Below are positions 6,181 through 12,611 of a stretch of 25,689 nt of DNA, one piece after another (within the stretch, counting starts at the first letter, position 1; every line of letters begins with the position of its first letter). Position numbers and translations under genes: made by a program. The notes beneath the pieces were generated by a model. That model was not told the origin of the DNA. It did not search any database and saw only the letters and a program-made list of their open reading frames with translations. This DNA comes from a virus, in the IMG/VR virus record IMGVR_UViG_3300020021_000046, positions 1 through 25,689 of that record; one strand, 5' to 3'.

Positions 6181-6253
6181 ATGAATCAGGCGCCCGAACC
6201 GCCCCCCCGGAAGCAGCCTCACGCTGGAACAGCTCCGGGTCGAACTCCTTCGC
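6181..6253 (+). other. Probable 5' end of the following gene, separated by a frameshift at a C7 run
   Basis: ATG 6181 opens a frame beginning MNQAPEPPP that leaves the downstream coding frame at seven consecutive C (6202-6208). If one C is skipped or absent, the frame continues as GSSLTLEQLRVELLRLTS and joins the ORF below without a stop. As given, the 6181 frame reads into a Pro/His/Arg-rich shadow and stops near 6330. This is either a sequencing homopolymer error, a mutation, or true +1 slippage. Confidence 0.5.
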
Positions 6254-6586
6254 TTGACGTCGCTCGCCCTCACGGCAGAACTCCCGAAGCCGTCCGTCAT
6301 CAACGACGCGTTCCACCCCATGCCCGGACCTGAGTGGCGGGTGTCCCATCCCTGCGAGGTCGGGGAGCCGGAGGAGCACCGCGAGTACGGAGTCAGGGTC
6401 CTCAGCCACGACGACGTTGCCAACGTCGTCTACTACTCCACGCCCGGCCACATGCCGGGAGACTTCGCGGCAGCGACGACCACGGAGATCAGGCAGTTCG
6501 CCCTGTCGCTGCTGGCGGCCTGCAACGAGTCGGAGGCGCGCAGCGGAGGCGTCTCCCATCTCGCGAACCGCAGGCGGTCGGCATGA
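6254..6586 (+). CDS. Hypothetical protein upstream of integrase (probably N-terminally incomplete)
   Basis: As sequenced, the only in-frame start is a TTG at 6254 with no Shine-Dalgarno, giving 110 aa. Coding-like sequence (SLTLEQLRVELLRLTS) continues upstream in the same frame to a stop at 6182, which supports a true start at ATG 6181 across the C7 run (about 134 aa). The product reads PEWRVSHPCEVGEPEEHREY and GVRVLSHDDVANVVYYSTPG, then a helix (EIRQFALSLLAACNESEARS). It looks like a small alpha/beta protein with no family I recognise. Its stop overlaps the integrase ATG (ATGA), so the two genes are probably one operon under the operator-like repeat. Confidence 0.6.
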   Translation: MTSLALTAELPKPSVINDAFHPMPGPEWRVSHPCEVGEPEEHREYGVRVLSHDDVANVVYYSTPGHMPGDFAAATTTEIRQFALSLLAACNESEARSGGVSHLANRRRSA

Positions 6587-7728
6587 CCGAGACGCCCGGC
6601 CTTCCCGCCCCCCGAACTGGCCAGCCGATCGCGCTGCCCGGCTCGGACCTGTTCGAGACAGTCCGCCGCAAACTCGCCGACGACCTCGGCCGCGTCCAGG
6701 TCGGCCGCAGCGGGCAGGAGCGCACCTACCGGCCCCGCGCCGAACTGCTCGCCGAAGCCGTCACCGCTGATGCCTGGGTGATGATCCTCGACTGGCTGTC
6801 CTCCACCCGGCGCGGCAGCGTCCAGACCAAGCGCAACTACGTGGACGACATCCGCCGCGTCTGGGCCGCCTACGCCATCGAACTCGGGCACGAACGGTTC
6901 GCCCTCGGGATCTTTACCCCCGACCACATCCGGGCCTGGCGCATCCGCATGGAAGCCAACGAGGCACCGCCCACCACGATCAGCCGCTACCTCAACACCC
7001 TGTCCTCGCTGCACACCTACGCTGCCGAGAAGATCGACCTGCCCCGGAACCCCGTCACCCAGGACGACCGGCCCAAGGTCGACAAGGGCAACACCTCGAC
7101 GTCGACCCCCGTGCTGGAGGTGGAGGAGATCCAAGCCGTCGGCGCTGCCGCACAGAACGAGTTCGACCTGCTCGTGGTCTCCCTGCTGTACACGCTCGCC
7201 GGCCGGGTCTCCGAGATGTGCGCGGCAGACATCACGAACCGGATCGAGCGCGGACGCCGCAGCTTCCTCGACGTCACTCGCAAGGAGCACAAGGAGCGCG
7301 TCCTGCCGCTGCCGCTCACCGTCGCCGAGATGCTCGACGCGCACACGGCGGGTCGGACAGAGGGGCCTCTGCTGCTGGACGCCGACGGCCAGCGGCTCGA
7401 CCGGCACGACGTCGCCCGGCTCCTCACCCGCCTTGGGCGTAAGGCACGGGTGCTCACCTGCTCGGACATCGACGGACCCGCCAAGCACACCTTCACCAAG
7501 TGCCGGCGCTGCCGGAAGCTGACCCCGCACGTTCTCCGGGCCAGTCGCATCACTCACATGCTTGACGCCGGGGAGCCGCTCGCTGAGGTACAGGCGTTCG
7601 CCGACCACGACAACCCGGCCACGACCGTCGGCTACTGGAACCGCCGCAAGAAGGGCGAGCGGAACATGGCCCACGTCGACGCCGCCGAAGCTGTGTTCGC
7701 TGACGTGGTGTCGAAGTTCCGGACCTGA
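6583..7728 (+). CDS. int: Tyrosine-family site-specific integrase
   Basis: 381 aa from ATG 6583 (ATGA overlap). An N-terminal arm region is followed by a SAM-like core-binding domain (about residues 60-165, with SVQTKRNYVDDIRRVWAAYA) and the catalytic domain from about 180. The full active set is visible: R208 (AGRVSE), K234 (VTRKEHKERVLPL), H316 and R319 (PHVLRAS), H342 (DHDNPATT) and nucleophile Y351 (VGYW), with the usual 9-residue His-to-Tyr spacing. Box II uses LRAS instead of the common LRHS. An unusual insertion carries C293, H302, C307 and C310, a possible zinc knuckle. It should recombine attP with a chromosomal attB. No excisionase is recognised nearby with certainty. Confidence 0.92.
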   Translation: MTETPGLPAPRTGQPIALPGSDLFETVRRKLADDLGRVQVGRSGQERTYRPRAELLAEAVTADAWVMILDWLSSTRRGSVQTKRNYVDDIRRVWAAYAIELGHERFALGIFTPDHIRAWRIRMEANEAPPTTISRYLNTLSSLHTYAAEKIDLPRNPVTQDDRPKVDKGNTSTSTPVLEVEEIQAVGAAAQNEFDLLVVSLLYTLAGRVSEMCAADITNRIERGRRSFLDVTRKEHKERVLPLPLTVAEMLDAHTAGRTEGPLLLDADGQRLDRHDVARLLTRLGRKARVLTCSDIDGPAKHTFTKCRRCRKLTPHVLRASRITHMLDAGEPLAEVQAFADHDNPATTVGYWNRRKKGERNMAHVDAAEAVFADVVSKFRT

Positions 7729-7737
7729 CCTCCCATG

Positions 7738-7944
7738 TCACAGCCCGGCCACATCTCCCGCGCTTAGGTCGGACCGAACTGGCACGCTCGCCCCGGCGCA
7801 CCTCGCCCGCGCCCTCCCCAGCCACTTCCCCGACAGCATCAGCACCGGCCCCGCGGTCTCCAGGCCGAACGCGTCGCACATCCGCTGCAACGCAGCCTGC
7901 GCCTCGCCCTTGTCCTCCGACAGCACGGAGTACACCACCGCCAT
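7738..7944 (-). CDS. Probable small minus-strand protein, 68 aa
   Basis: An ATG at 7944 (reverse strand) opens MAVVYSVLSEDKGEAQAALQ, then a helix RMCDAFGLETAG and VLMLSGKWLGRARARC, ending near the integrase stop. The frame is open upstream to 8004, but this ATG gives a better protein-like start. There is no strong Shine-Dalgarno. If real, it is the only minus-strand gene of the window and converges on int. A regulatory or immunity-related role would fit this position, but the sequence shows no helix-turn-helix. Alternatively it is a chance ORF in GC-rich DNA. Confidence 0.4.
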   Translation of the reverse strand: MAVVYSVLSEDKGEAQAALQRMCDAFGLETAGPVLMLSGKWLGRARARCAGASVPVRSDLSAGDVAGL

Positions 7945-8003
7945 GAGGGGAGTGTGGCGGGGGAGGTGGGGCGGCGTCAGGAAGTTCAAACAATCGCACG
8001 CCA

Positions 8004-8023
8004 CGTCACAACCCCGTCACAAC
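8004..8023. repeat. Two direct repeats CGTCACAAC, 11-bp period; possible integrase arm sites
   Basis: CGTCACAAC occurs at 8004-8012 and again at 8015-8023. The 11-bp period is one helical turn, as for paired arm-type binding sites of tyrosine integrases. The location is 0.28 kb past the integrase stop. Only two copies were found by eye. Confidence 0.3.
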
Positions 8024-8086
8024 GCCCAGGACGGGCTAACCGGACTGCGACGCTCAACCCTCCACGGACCAACCCAGGGGGGACCC

Positions 8087-8710
8087 ATGCGCACCAACGC
8101 GCTCACCATCGGCCTGGCCGCAGCCGGCCTGCTCGCACTCACCGCATGTGGCGGCAGCGACGGCAAGCCCAACGCGGCCCCGGGCAACGCGCTACCCGCC
8201 ACGACCGCAGCAGCGAAGACCAAGGTCGACTGCACCGACCCCGGCCTGTCGCAAGCCGACTGGATCGCGAACTGCGGCGACAAGGCAGGCGGCAACGACC
8301 ACCTCCAGCAGGCGTTCGGGAAGATCTACTCCTGGCCCGACGGGGTGAAGGTGACCGTGACCGAGGCGCGCCGGTTCACGGACTACAACACGGACTACGG
8401 AGAGACCCCCGACGTAGACGACTTCCGCATCAAGGTCAGAGTGACCAACGGGGGCCACGCCCCATTTGACCTCGCCGACCTGTCGACGATCATCGAGGGT
8501 GCGACCAGCGGCGGGGAAGCGGCAACGACCACCTTCACCAACGGATCGTCCCCGCTCGAAGGCCGCGTCGCCCCCGGGGTCACCGTCGTCAAGACCGACG
8601 ACAACAACCTCGAAGCCAAGTACGGCAAGAAGATTGTTGTCACCGTGCAACGAATGACCGGTGGTGATGTGCAGGCGTTCCCTGAGTTCTCCGGGGCCAT
8701 CACCGGCTGA
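8087..8710 (+). CDS. Secreted lipoprotein with Ig-like (DUF4352-type) domain
   Basis: 207 aa from ATG 8087, with a G-rich Shine-Dalgarno (about 8077-8082). The N-terminus is a lipoprotein signal: basic MRTNALT, hydrophobic IGLAAAGLLAL, and lipobox LTAC with C21 as the lipidated residue, followed by a GGSDGKPN spacer. A linker with a Cys pair (VDCTDPGLSQADWIANCGDK) leads to a beta-rich domain from about residue 85 to the end (VKVTVTEARRFTD, FRIKVRVTNGGHAPFDL, GVTVVKTDDN), the pattern of telokin-like DUF4352 proteins. It would be anchored outside the host membrane. Between integrase and terminase and with its own terminator, it looks like a prophage-expressed moron, for example for superinfection exclusion (inference). 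Confidence 0.85.
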   Translation: MRTNALTIGLAAAGLLALTACGGSDGKPNAAPGNALPATTAAAKTKVDCTDPGLSQADWIANCGDKAGGNDHLQQAFGKIYSWPDGVKVTVTEARRFTDYNTDYGETPDVDDFRIKVRVTNGGHAPFDLADLSTIIEGATSGGEAATTTFTNGSSPLEGRVAPGVTVVKTDDNNLEAKYGKKIVVTVQRMTGGDVQAFPEFSGAITG

Positions 8711-8729
8711 CGCCGCCCCAAGCAGCCCG

Positions 8730-8760
8730 CAGCCCCCGGAGGCATGACCTCAGGGGGCTG
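8730..8760 (+). terminator. Hairpin terminator after lipoprotein gene
   Basis: Stem arms 8730-8742 and 8748-8760: eight pairs (CAGCCCCC with GGGGGCTG), one mismatch, then four more (GAGG with CCTC), around a 5-nt loop. It begins 20 nt after the stop and is followed by TTCGCGCTC. This strong structure separates the lipoprotein transcript from the virion genes. Confidence 0.7.
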
Positions 8761-8792
8761 TTCGCGCTCACGCCGCCCAAGTCGTGGGATGA

Positions 8793-8813
8793 TTCGACCT
8801 TTACGCCTACGAT
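8793..8813 (+). promoter_or_regulatory. Promoter-like box P1 upstream of small terminase
   Basis: TTCGACC, eight nucleotides, TACGAT, then TCAAA. The GACC-N8-TA arrangement and the following TTC-R-AA are shared with the box ahead of the portal gene (11029). The spacing is too short for an ordinary -35/-10 pair. TACGAT alone could serve as a -10. Confidence 0.35.
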
Positions 8814-8849
8814 TCAAAGGGAACCGCACCGGCGAGAGGGGGCAGGCCA

Positions 8850-9395
8850 ATGAGCGAAGACGAACAGCCGCGCGACGGCAACGGCGGGTTCCTTTATGTC
8901 AACTCAAGCGTTCAACGAGACGCCGACGCATCCCGCCTCCGCTCCGAGGGCAGGACGTTCCAGCAGATTGCCGACGAGCTCGGGTACAACGACAGGGGCC
9001 ACGCCTGGCGTGGGATTCAGCGTGCCCGACGGGCAATCCTGCGCGAGCCGGCCGAGGAACTGATCCAGGTGGAGTCGGCCCGGCTGGACGAGCTGTACGT
9101 GGCCGCCCTGGATGTCCTGGACCGCGACCACATTACCGTCAACAACGGTCACATCATCAAGGACGACGACGGCATACCCGTCCTCGACGACGGGCCCAAG
9201 CTCGCCGCGATCCGGGAACTGCGGGCGATCCGCGAGTCGTACCGGAAGCTGTACGGCCTCGACGCGGCGACCAAAACGGAGGCCACCGTCACCACCGTTC
9301 CGCAGGATGCCGAGCTGCAGGAGCGGCTGCGCGTCGCCCGCGAGCACGTCGCCGAGCAGGAACGCACGCTCCTCGAAGGCGATACCGAGGCGTAG
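8850..9395 (+). CDS. Terminase small subunit (probable)
   Basis: 181 aa, ATG 8850. The N-terminal ~70 residues contain a helix-turn-helix of the sort used by small terminases to bind the packaging site (SRLRSEGRTFQQIADELGYN then AWRGIQRARRAILREP). The next section is helical (EELIQVESARLDELYVAALD and LAAIRELRAIRESYRKLYGL), and a C-terminal coiled coil (ELQERLRVAREHVAEQERTL) could drive ring assembly. It directly abuts the large terminase gene (TAG then GTG), which is the main support. It selects phage DNA and stimulates the motor. A cos or pac site is expected nearby but was not identified. Confidence 0.8.
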   Translation: MSEDEQPRDGNGGFLYVNSSVQRDADASRLRSEGRTFQQIADELGYNDRGHAWRGIQRARRAILREPAEELIQVESARLDELYVAALDVLDRDHITVNNGHIIKDDDGIPVLDDGPKLAAIRELRAIRESYRKLYGLDAATKTEATVTTVPQDAELQERLRVAREHVAEQERTLLEGDTEA

Positions 9396-10982
9396 GTGGC
9401 CGCCTACCTGGACGGTCTGGACGCCGAGTCGTTCGACCTCGACGTCTACCTCGCCGCGCAGGACGCCGATCTCCTCGCGGACTCCGAGGGGCGCCGCCTG
9501 CTCACTCGGCTTGACCCGCTGCTGTTCGCGATCGTCTACCTGCGCCACCACCTCAAGGACGCCGACGGGGAACTGACGTTCGGCGACGCCCACCTGGACT
9601 GGTCCCGCGCTGGCCGCACGTGGGCGAAGCCGGTAACCCGGCCGGCCGAGCACCGGGACGCCTGGATCGCGCCCCGCAACACCGGCAAGTCCACGTGGTG
9701 GTTCCTGATCCTGCCGCTGTGGGGCGCGGCGCACAGGCACGTGCGGTTCGCCGCGGCGTTTGCGGCGTCGGCGACGCAGGCGGAGACGCATCTGGCCACG
9801 GCGAAGGGGGAGATCGACCGCAACGAGCTGCTGCGCCGCGATTTCCCCGACCTGTGTACACCGGCCAGGCGGCCGTCGGGTAACTCGGTGGCGGACACGC
9901 AGTCGATGTACGTGGCGAAGGGCGGGTTCGTCTTCGCGGCCCGCGGCATCGACAGCTCCAGCCTCGGCATGAAGGTGGGGGAGCAGCGCCCTGACTTGAT
10001 CTTGCTAGACGACATTGAGCCAGATGAGAGCAGCTACAGCCCCGACTTGGCAGCCAAGCGCAAGACGACCCTCCTCGACGCGATCCTGCCGCTGAACATC
10101 TACGCAAGGGTGGTGATCTGCGGCACCGTCACCATGCCCGGCAGCATCATCCACCAGCTCGTCAAGGCGGCCCGCGGCGTTGAGACCGCCACCTGGATCG
10201 CCGAGGAAGGCGTCCGCGCCCACTACTCCGCACCCATCGTGGAGCGGTCGGACGGCACCGAGCGGTCGATGTGGCCGGCGAAGTGGCCGCTGTCGTACCT
10301 GCTGGAGATCCGTCATACCCGGTCCTACGCCAAGAACATGGCCAACGACCCGATGGGCGCCGACGGCGGCCTGTGGCAGCCGGACGACTTCCGTTACCCG
10401 GAGCCCCTGGGTCCCATGGATCTGACCGAGGGTCTGAACCGCGCGGACCGCAGGGACCCGCTCACCGGCCTCGACCCGGCCACGCACATGATGCTGAGTA
10501 TCGACCCCGCCGTGACCGCGAAGAAGGGCTCGGACTTCACCGGGCTTGCCGTCGTGTCGTGGTCCGCGCAGCACCGGCGCTGCACCGTGCATGCGGCGCT
10601 TGCGTTGAAGGTCCCGCCGGGCCCGTTGCTCCGCGACCGCGTGCTGGCCCTGCTGGACGAGTACCCGCAGATCGGGCTGATTCTTGTCGAGGTCAACCAG
10701 GGCGGCGACACCTGGCAGTCCGTGCTGCACCACATGCCCGTGAAGGTGAAGCCCGTCTCGCAGAACGAGCCCAAGTTCACCCGCGCCGAGGGCGTCCTGA
10801 ACCACTACCAGCGGGGCCGGGTCCTGCACGCCCGCCGGCTGCCGGACCTTGAGGCGCAGATGTGCGCGTTCCCGAAGGCGCCCAACGACGACCTCGTCGA
10901 TGCCGTGGGGTCGGCGATCCGCCGGTTCATCCCGCCGCCACGGAAGGCCCCGCCATCCGCTTCGCAGTCGAGCTACGTCTAG
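9396..10982 (+). CDS. terL: Terminase large subunit
   Basis: 528 aa from GTG 9396, directly after the small-subunit stop. The N-terminal ATPase shows a Walker A-like APRNTGKST (residues 92-100) and Walker B LILLDDIE with D205/D206. The C-terminal RNase H-like nuclease shows the expected acidic residues: D370 (SIDPAVTAKKGSDFTGLAV), E432 (LVEVNQGG) and D498/D499/D502 (NDDLVDAVGSA). It drives ATP-dependent DNA packaging through the portal and cuts the concatemer. Length is normal for the family. The Walker A has the deviant R-N-T-G-K-S-T form common in phage terminases. Confidence 0.95.
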   Translation: MAAYLDGLDAESFDLDVYLAAQDADLLADSEGRRLLTRLDPLLFAIVYLRHHLKDADGELTFGDAHLDWSRAGRTWAKPVTRPAEHRDAWIAPRNTGKSTWWFLILPLWGAAHRHVRFAAAFAASATQAETHLATAKGEIDRNELLRRDFPDLCTPARRPSGNSVADTQSMYVAKGGFVFAARGIDSSSLGMKVGEQRPDLILLDDIEPDESSYSPDLAAKRKTTLLDAILPLNIYARVVICGTVTMPGSIIHQLVKAARGVETATWIAEEGVRAHYSAPIVERSDGTERSMWPAKWPLSYLLEIRHTRSYAKNMANDPMGADGGLWQPDDFRYPEPLGPMDLTEGLNRADRRDPLTGLDPATHMMLSIDPAVTAKKGSDFTGLAVVSWSAQHRRCTVHAALALKVPPGPLLRDRVLALLDEYPQIGLILVEVNQGGDTWQSVLHHMPVKVKPVSQNEPKFTRAEGVLNHYQRGRVLHARRLPDLEAQMCAFPKAPNDDLVDAVGSAIRRFIPPPRKAPPSASQSSYV

Positions 10983-10997
10983 CCTGCGTTTCGCAGG
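10983..10997 (+). terminator. Short hairpin after large terminase
   Basis: CCTGCG (10983-10988) and CGCAGG (10992-10997) with a TTT loop, starting immediately after the terminase stop. Only 6 bp and no U-tract, so a weak terminator or mRNA end structure at best. Confidence 0.35.
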
Positions 10998-11028
10998 TCT
11001 GACCGGTTCGTGCCTTGACTTCCTGCGC

Positions 11029-11048
11029 TTGACCCGTGCGGCTATCCT
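11029..11048 (+). promoter_or_regulatory. Promoter-like box P2 upstream of portal
   Basis: TTGACC, eight nucleotides, TATCCT, followed by TCGAA. A second TTGACT lies 14 nt upstream (11015-11020). It sits in the 84-bp gap between terminase and portal and shares exact GACC-N8-TA-N3-TTC-R-AA register with box P1. Confidence 0.4.
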
Positions 11049-11066
11049 TCGAATCACAGGTCGAGC

Positions 11067-12611
11067 GTGGAGGTCGCATTGGATGACGAGGCGCGCGCCG
11101 ACCTCATGTGCGGAATCAAAGCCCTCGGTGACAGCAGGCACGGCTACGACAAGGCGCAGGCGTACTTCGATGGCACCGTGCAGGAGGTCTTCTCCAGCAT
11201 CCGGCTGCGTCGCGCACTGGCCATCCAGGACGTGGACTTCCGCATCAACTTCGCGAAGACCCCCGTCACGGCAGTCGCCAACCGCTTGAAGATCACGGCG
11301 GTTACCAGTCCCGACCAGGCGCAGCAGGACGCTCTCACCGCCCTGTGGAAGTCGAACGAACTCGCGATCGAAATCCCGGACCTCATCACCAAGACCTGTG
11401 AGCTGGGCGACGGTTACCTGTTCGTACTGCCCATCGAGGACGAACAGGACAACGTCACCGGCGTCGAGATGTACTACAACTCGCCGCTGACGGTCCGCGC
11501 GATCTACCGCCAGGACCGCCCCCGCGAGATCGACTTCGTCATCAAGCGGTGGCGGGAGCGCGGATGCCTCCGCGCCGAGATGGTCTACGACGATCACATG
11601 GAGCGCTTCACCACCCTGCGGGGCTCCAAGGGCGACCAGCCCCGCGATTGGCACCAGTGGCCGGCCGACGACGAGGACCCCGAGTCGTGGACGATCCCCC
11701 ACTCGTGGGGCGTGGGCATGCCCGTGTTCCACTTCCGCACTGCCCGGCCCTACGGCGTGCCCGAGCACTTCGCCGCCTACGGCTCGCAGAACGCCATCAC
11801 GAAGCTGACGTCCACCCACATGGGGTCCGTCGACTACACGGGCGCCCCGCAGCGGTACGCCCTCACCGAGGCCGCGAACACCGACACCGGCGATCTTGAC
11901 CCGGGCGACTTCGACGACACCGACTGGCCCGAAAACGCCAACTCGGTCGGCCCCAAGGACATCGGCGACGACTCCAGCCTGAAGTCCGGGCCGGGTGAGC
12001 TGTGGCTGCTGCGGGGCTTCAAGTCTGTCGGGCAGTTCGAGGCGGCCGACCCGAAGGCGTTCCTCGACCCGGCCGACTGGTACGTCCGCGCGTTGGCCCA
12101 CGTCACCGACACGCCCGCACATTTGTTTGACATCACCGGTGACGCCCCGTCCGGTGAGTCCCTACGCCGCAAGAACGAGTCCATGGTCAACAAGGTCGAG
12201 GACCGACAGCGGCTCCTCGGCTCCACCAAGGTCCAGGCGTTCACCTTCGCCCTGCGGCTGCTCGGCTTCGACGACCCGGTGGTGGACATCCGGTGGCAGC
12301 CGGCCGCCACCGTCGACGACCTTCAGGGGTGGCAGGTCATCGCCGCGAAGATCGCTTCTGGTGTGCCCGTCGGGCAGGCGCTGATGGAGGCCGGGTACCG
12401 GCAGGAGCAGGTCGAGGCGTGGCTGTCCGAGACAGACGAGGCGGAGCTGACGCGCCGCGTCGGGATCCTCGCCCAGTTCGCGACCGCGGCGCAGCAGATG
12501 GGCGCCGCCGCAACCCTCGGGGTCCTCGCCCCGGAGCGGGCCACCGCGCTTCTGGAGGGCACACTGTCCGACATCGAACTCCTCGGCCAGCCCGCTGAGG
12601 AGACGGCCTGA
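11067..12611 (+). CDS. Portal protein (SPP1 gp6-like)
   Basis: 514 aa from GTG 11067. A TTG at 11079 has a better Shine-Dalgarno (GGAGG 11069-11073, 5-nt spacing) and may be the true start, trimming four residues. The protein follows the SPP1-type portal layout: an N-terminal region with FRINFAKTPVTAVANRLKI, a wing/clip with ELGDGYLFVLPIEDE, KRWRERG and PVFHFRTARPYGVPEH, a stem/crown section with TDTPAHLFDITGDAPSGESL, and a C-terminal helical tail. It forms the dodecameric vertex through which DNA is packaged and to which the tail binds. Position between terminase and the MuF-like gene is canonical. It overlaps the next gene at ATGA. Confidence 0.92.
   Translation: MEVALDDEARADLMCGIKALGDSRHGYDKAQAYFDGTVQEVFSSIRLRRALAIQDVDFRINFAKTPVTAVANRLKITAVTSPDQAQQDALTALWKSNELAIEIPDLITKTCELGDGYLFVLPIEDEQDNVTGVEMYYNSPLTVRAIYRQDRPREIDFVIKRWRERGCLRAEMVYDDHMERFTTLRGSKGDQPRDWHQWPADDEDPESWTIPHSWGVGMPVFHFRTARPYGVPEHFAAYGSQNAITKLTSTHMGSVDYTGAPQRYALTEAANTDTGDLDPGDFDDTDWPENANSVGPKDIGDDSSLKSGPGELWLLRGFKSVGQFEAADPKAFLDPADWYVRALAHVTDTPAHLFDITGDAPSGESLRRKNESMVNKVEDRQRLLGSTKVQAFTFALRLLGFDDPVVDIRWQPAATVDDLQGWQVIAAKIASGVPVGQALMEAGYRQEQVEAWLSETDEAELTRRVGILAQFATAAQQMGAAATLGVLAPERATALLEGTLSDIELLGQPAEETA

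Larger units (their letters stand above)
7729..8086. other. Integrase-lipoprotein intergenic region, possible attP region
   Basis: 358 bases with no + strand gene. It holds the probable minus-strand ORF (7738-7944), a G-rich tract (about 7946-7975), and two exact 9-nt direct repeats described separately. The region next to the integrase gene is where attP usually lies. I see no tRNA-like segment that would reveal the attachment core. Confidence 0.4.

Noticed and set aside
6433-7674. Antisense ORF of 413 codons opposite integrase
   Set aside because: The + strand carries all catalytic residues of a tyrosine integrase. The antisense product has no motif.
7978-8000. TTCAAAC as a tRNA-derived attachment core
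   Set aside because: The flanking five bases do not pair as a T-stem, so it is not recognisable as a tRNA 3' end.
11028-11066. tRNA-like T-loop (CTTCGAATC) before portal gene
   Set aside because: No matching T-stem, acceptor or anticodon arm can be built around it. Better explained as part of promoter-like box P2.
10005-12122. Antisense ORF of 705 codons opposite terminase and portal
   Set aside because: It spans two strongly supported genes and an intergenic gap. The product is Gly/Val/Arg-rich shadow sequence with no start signal.
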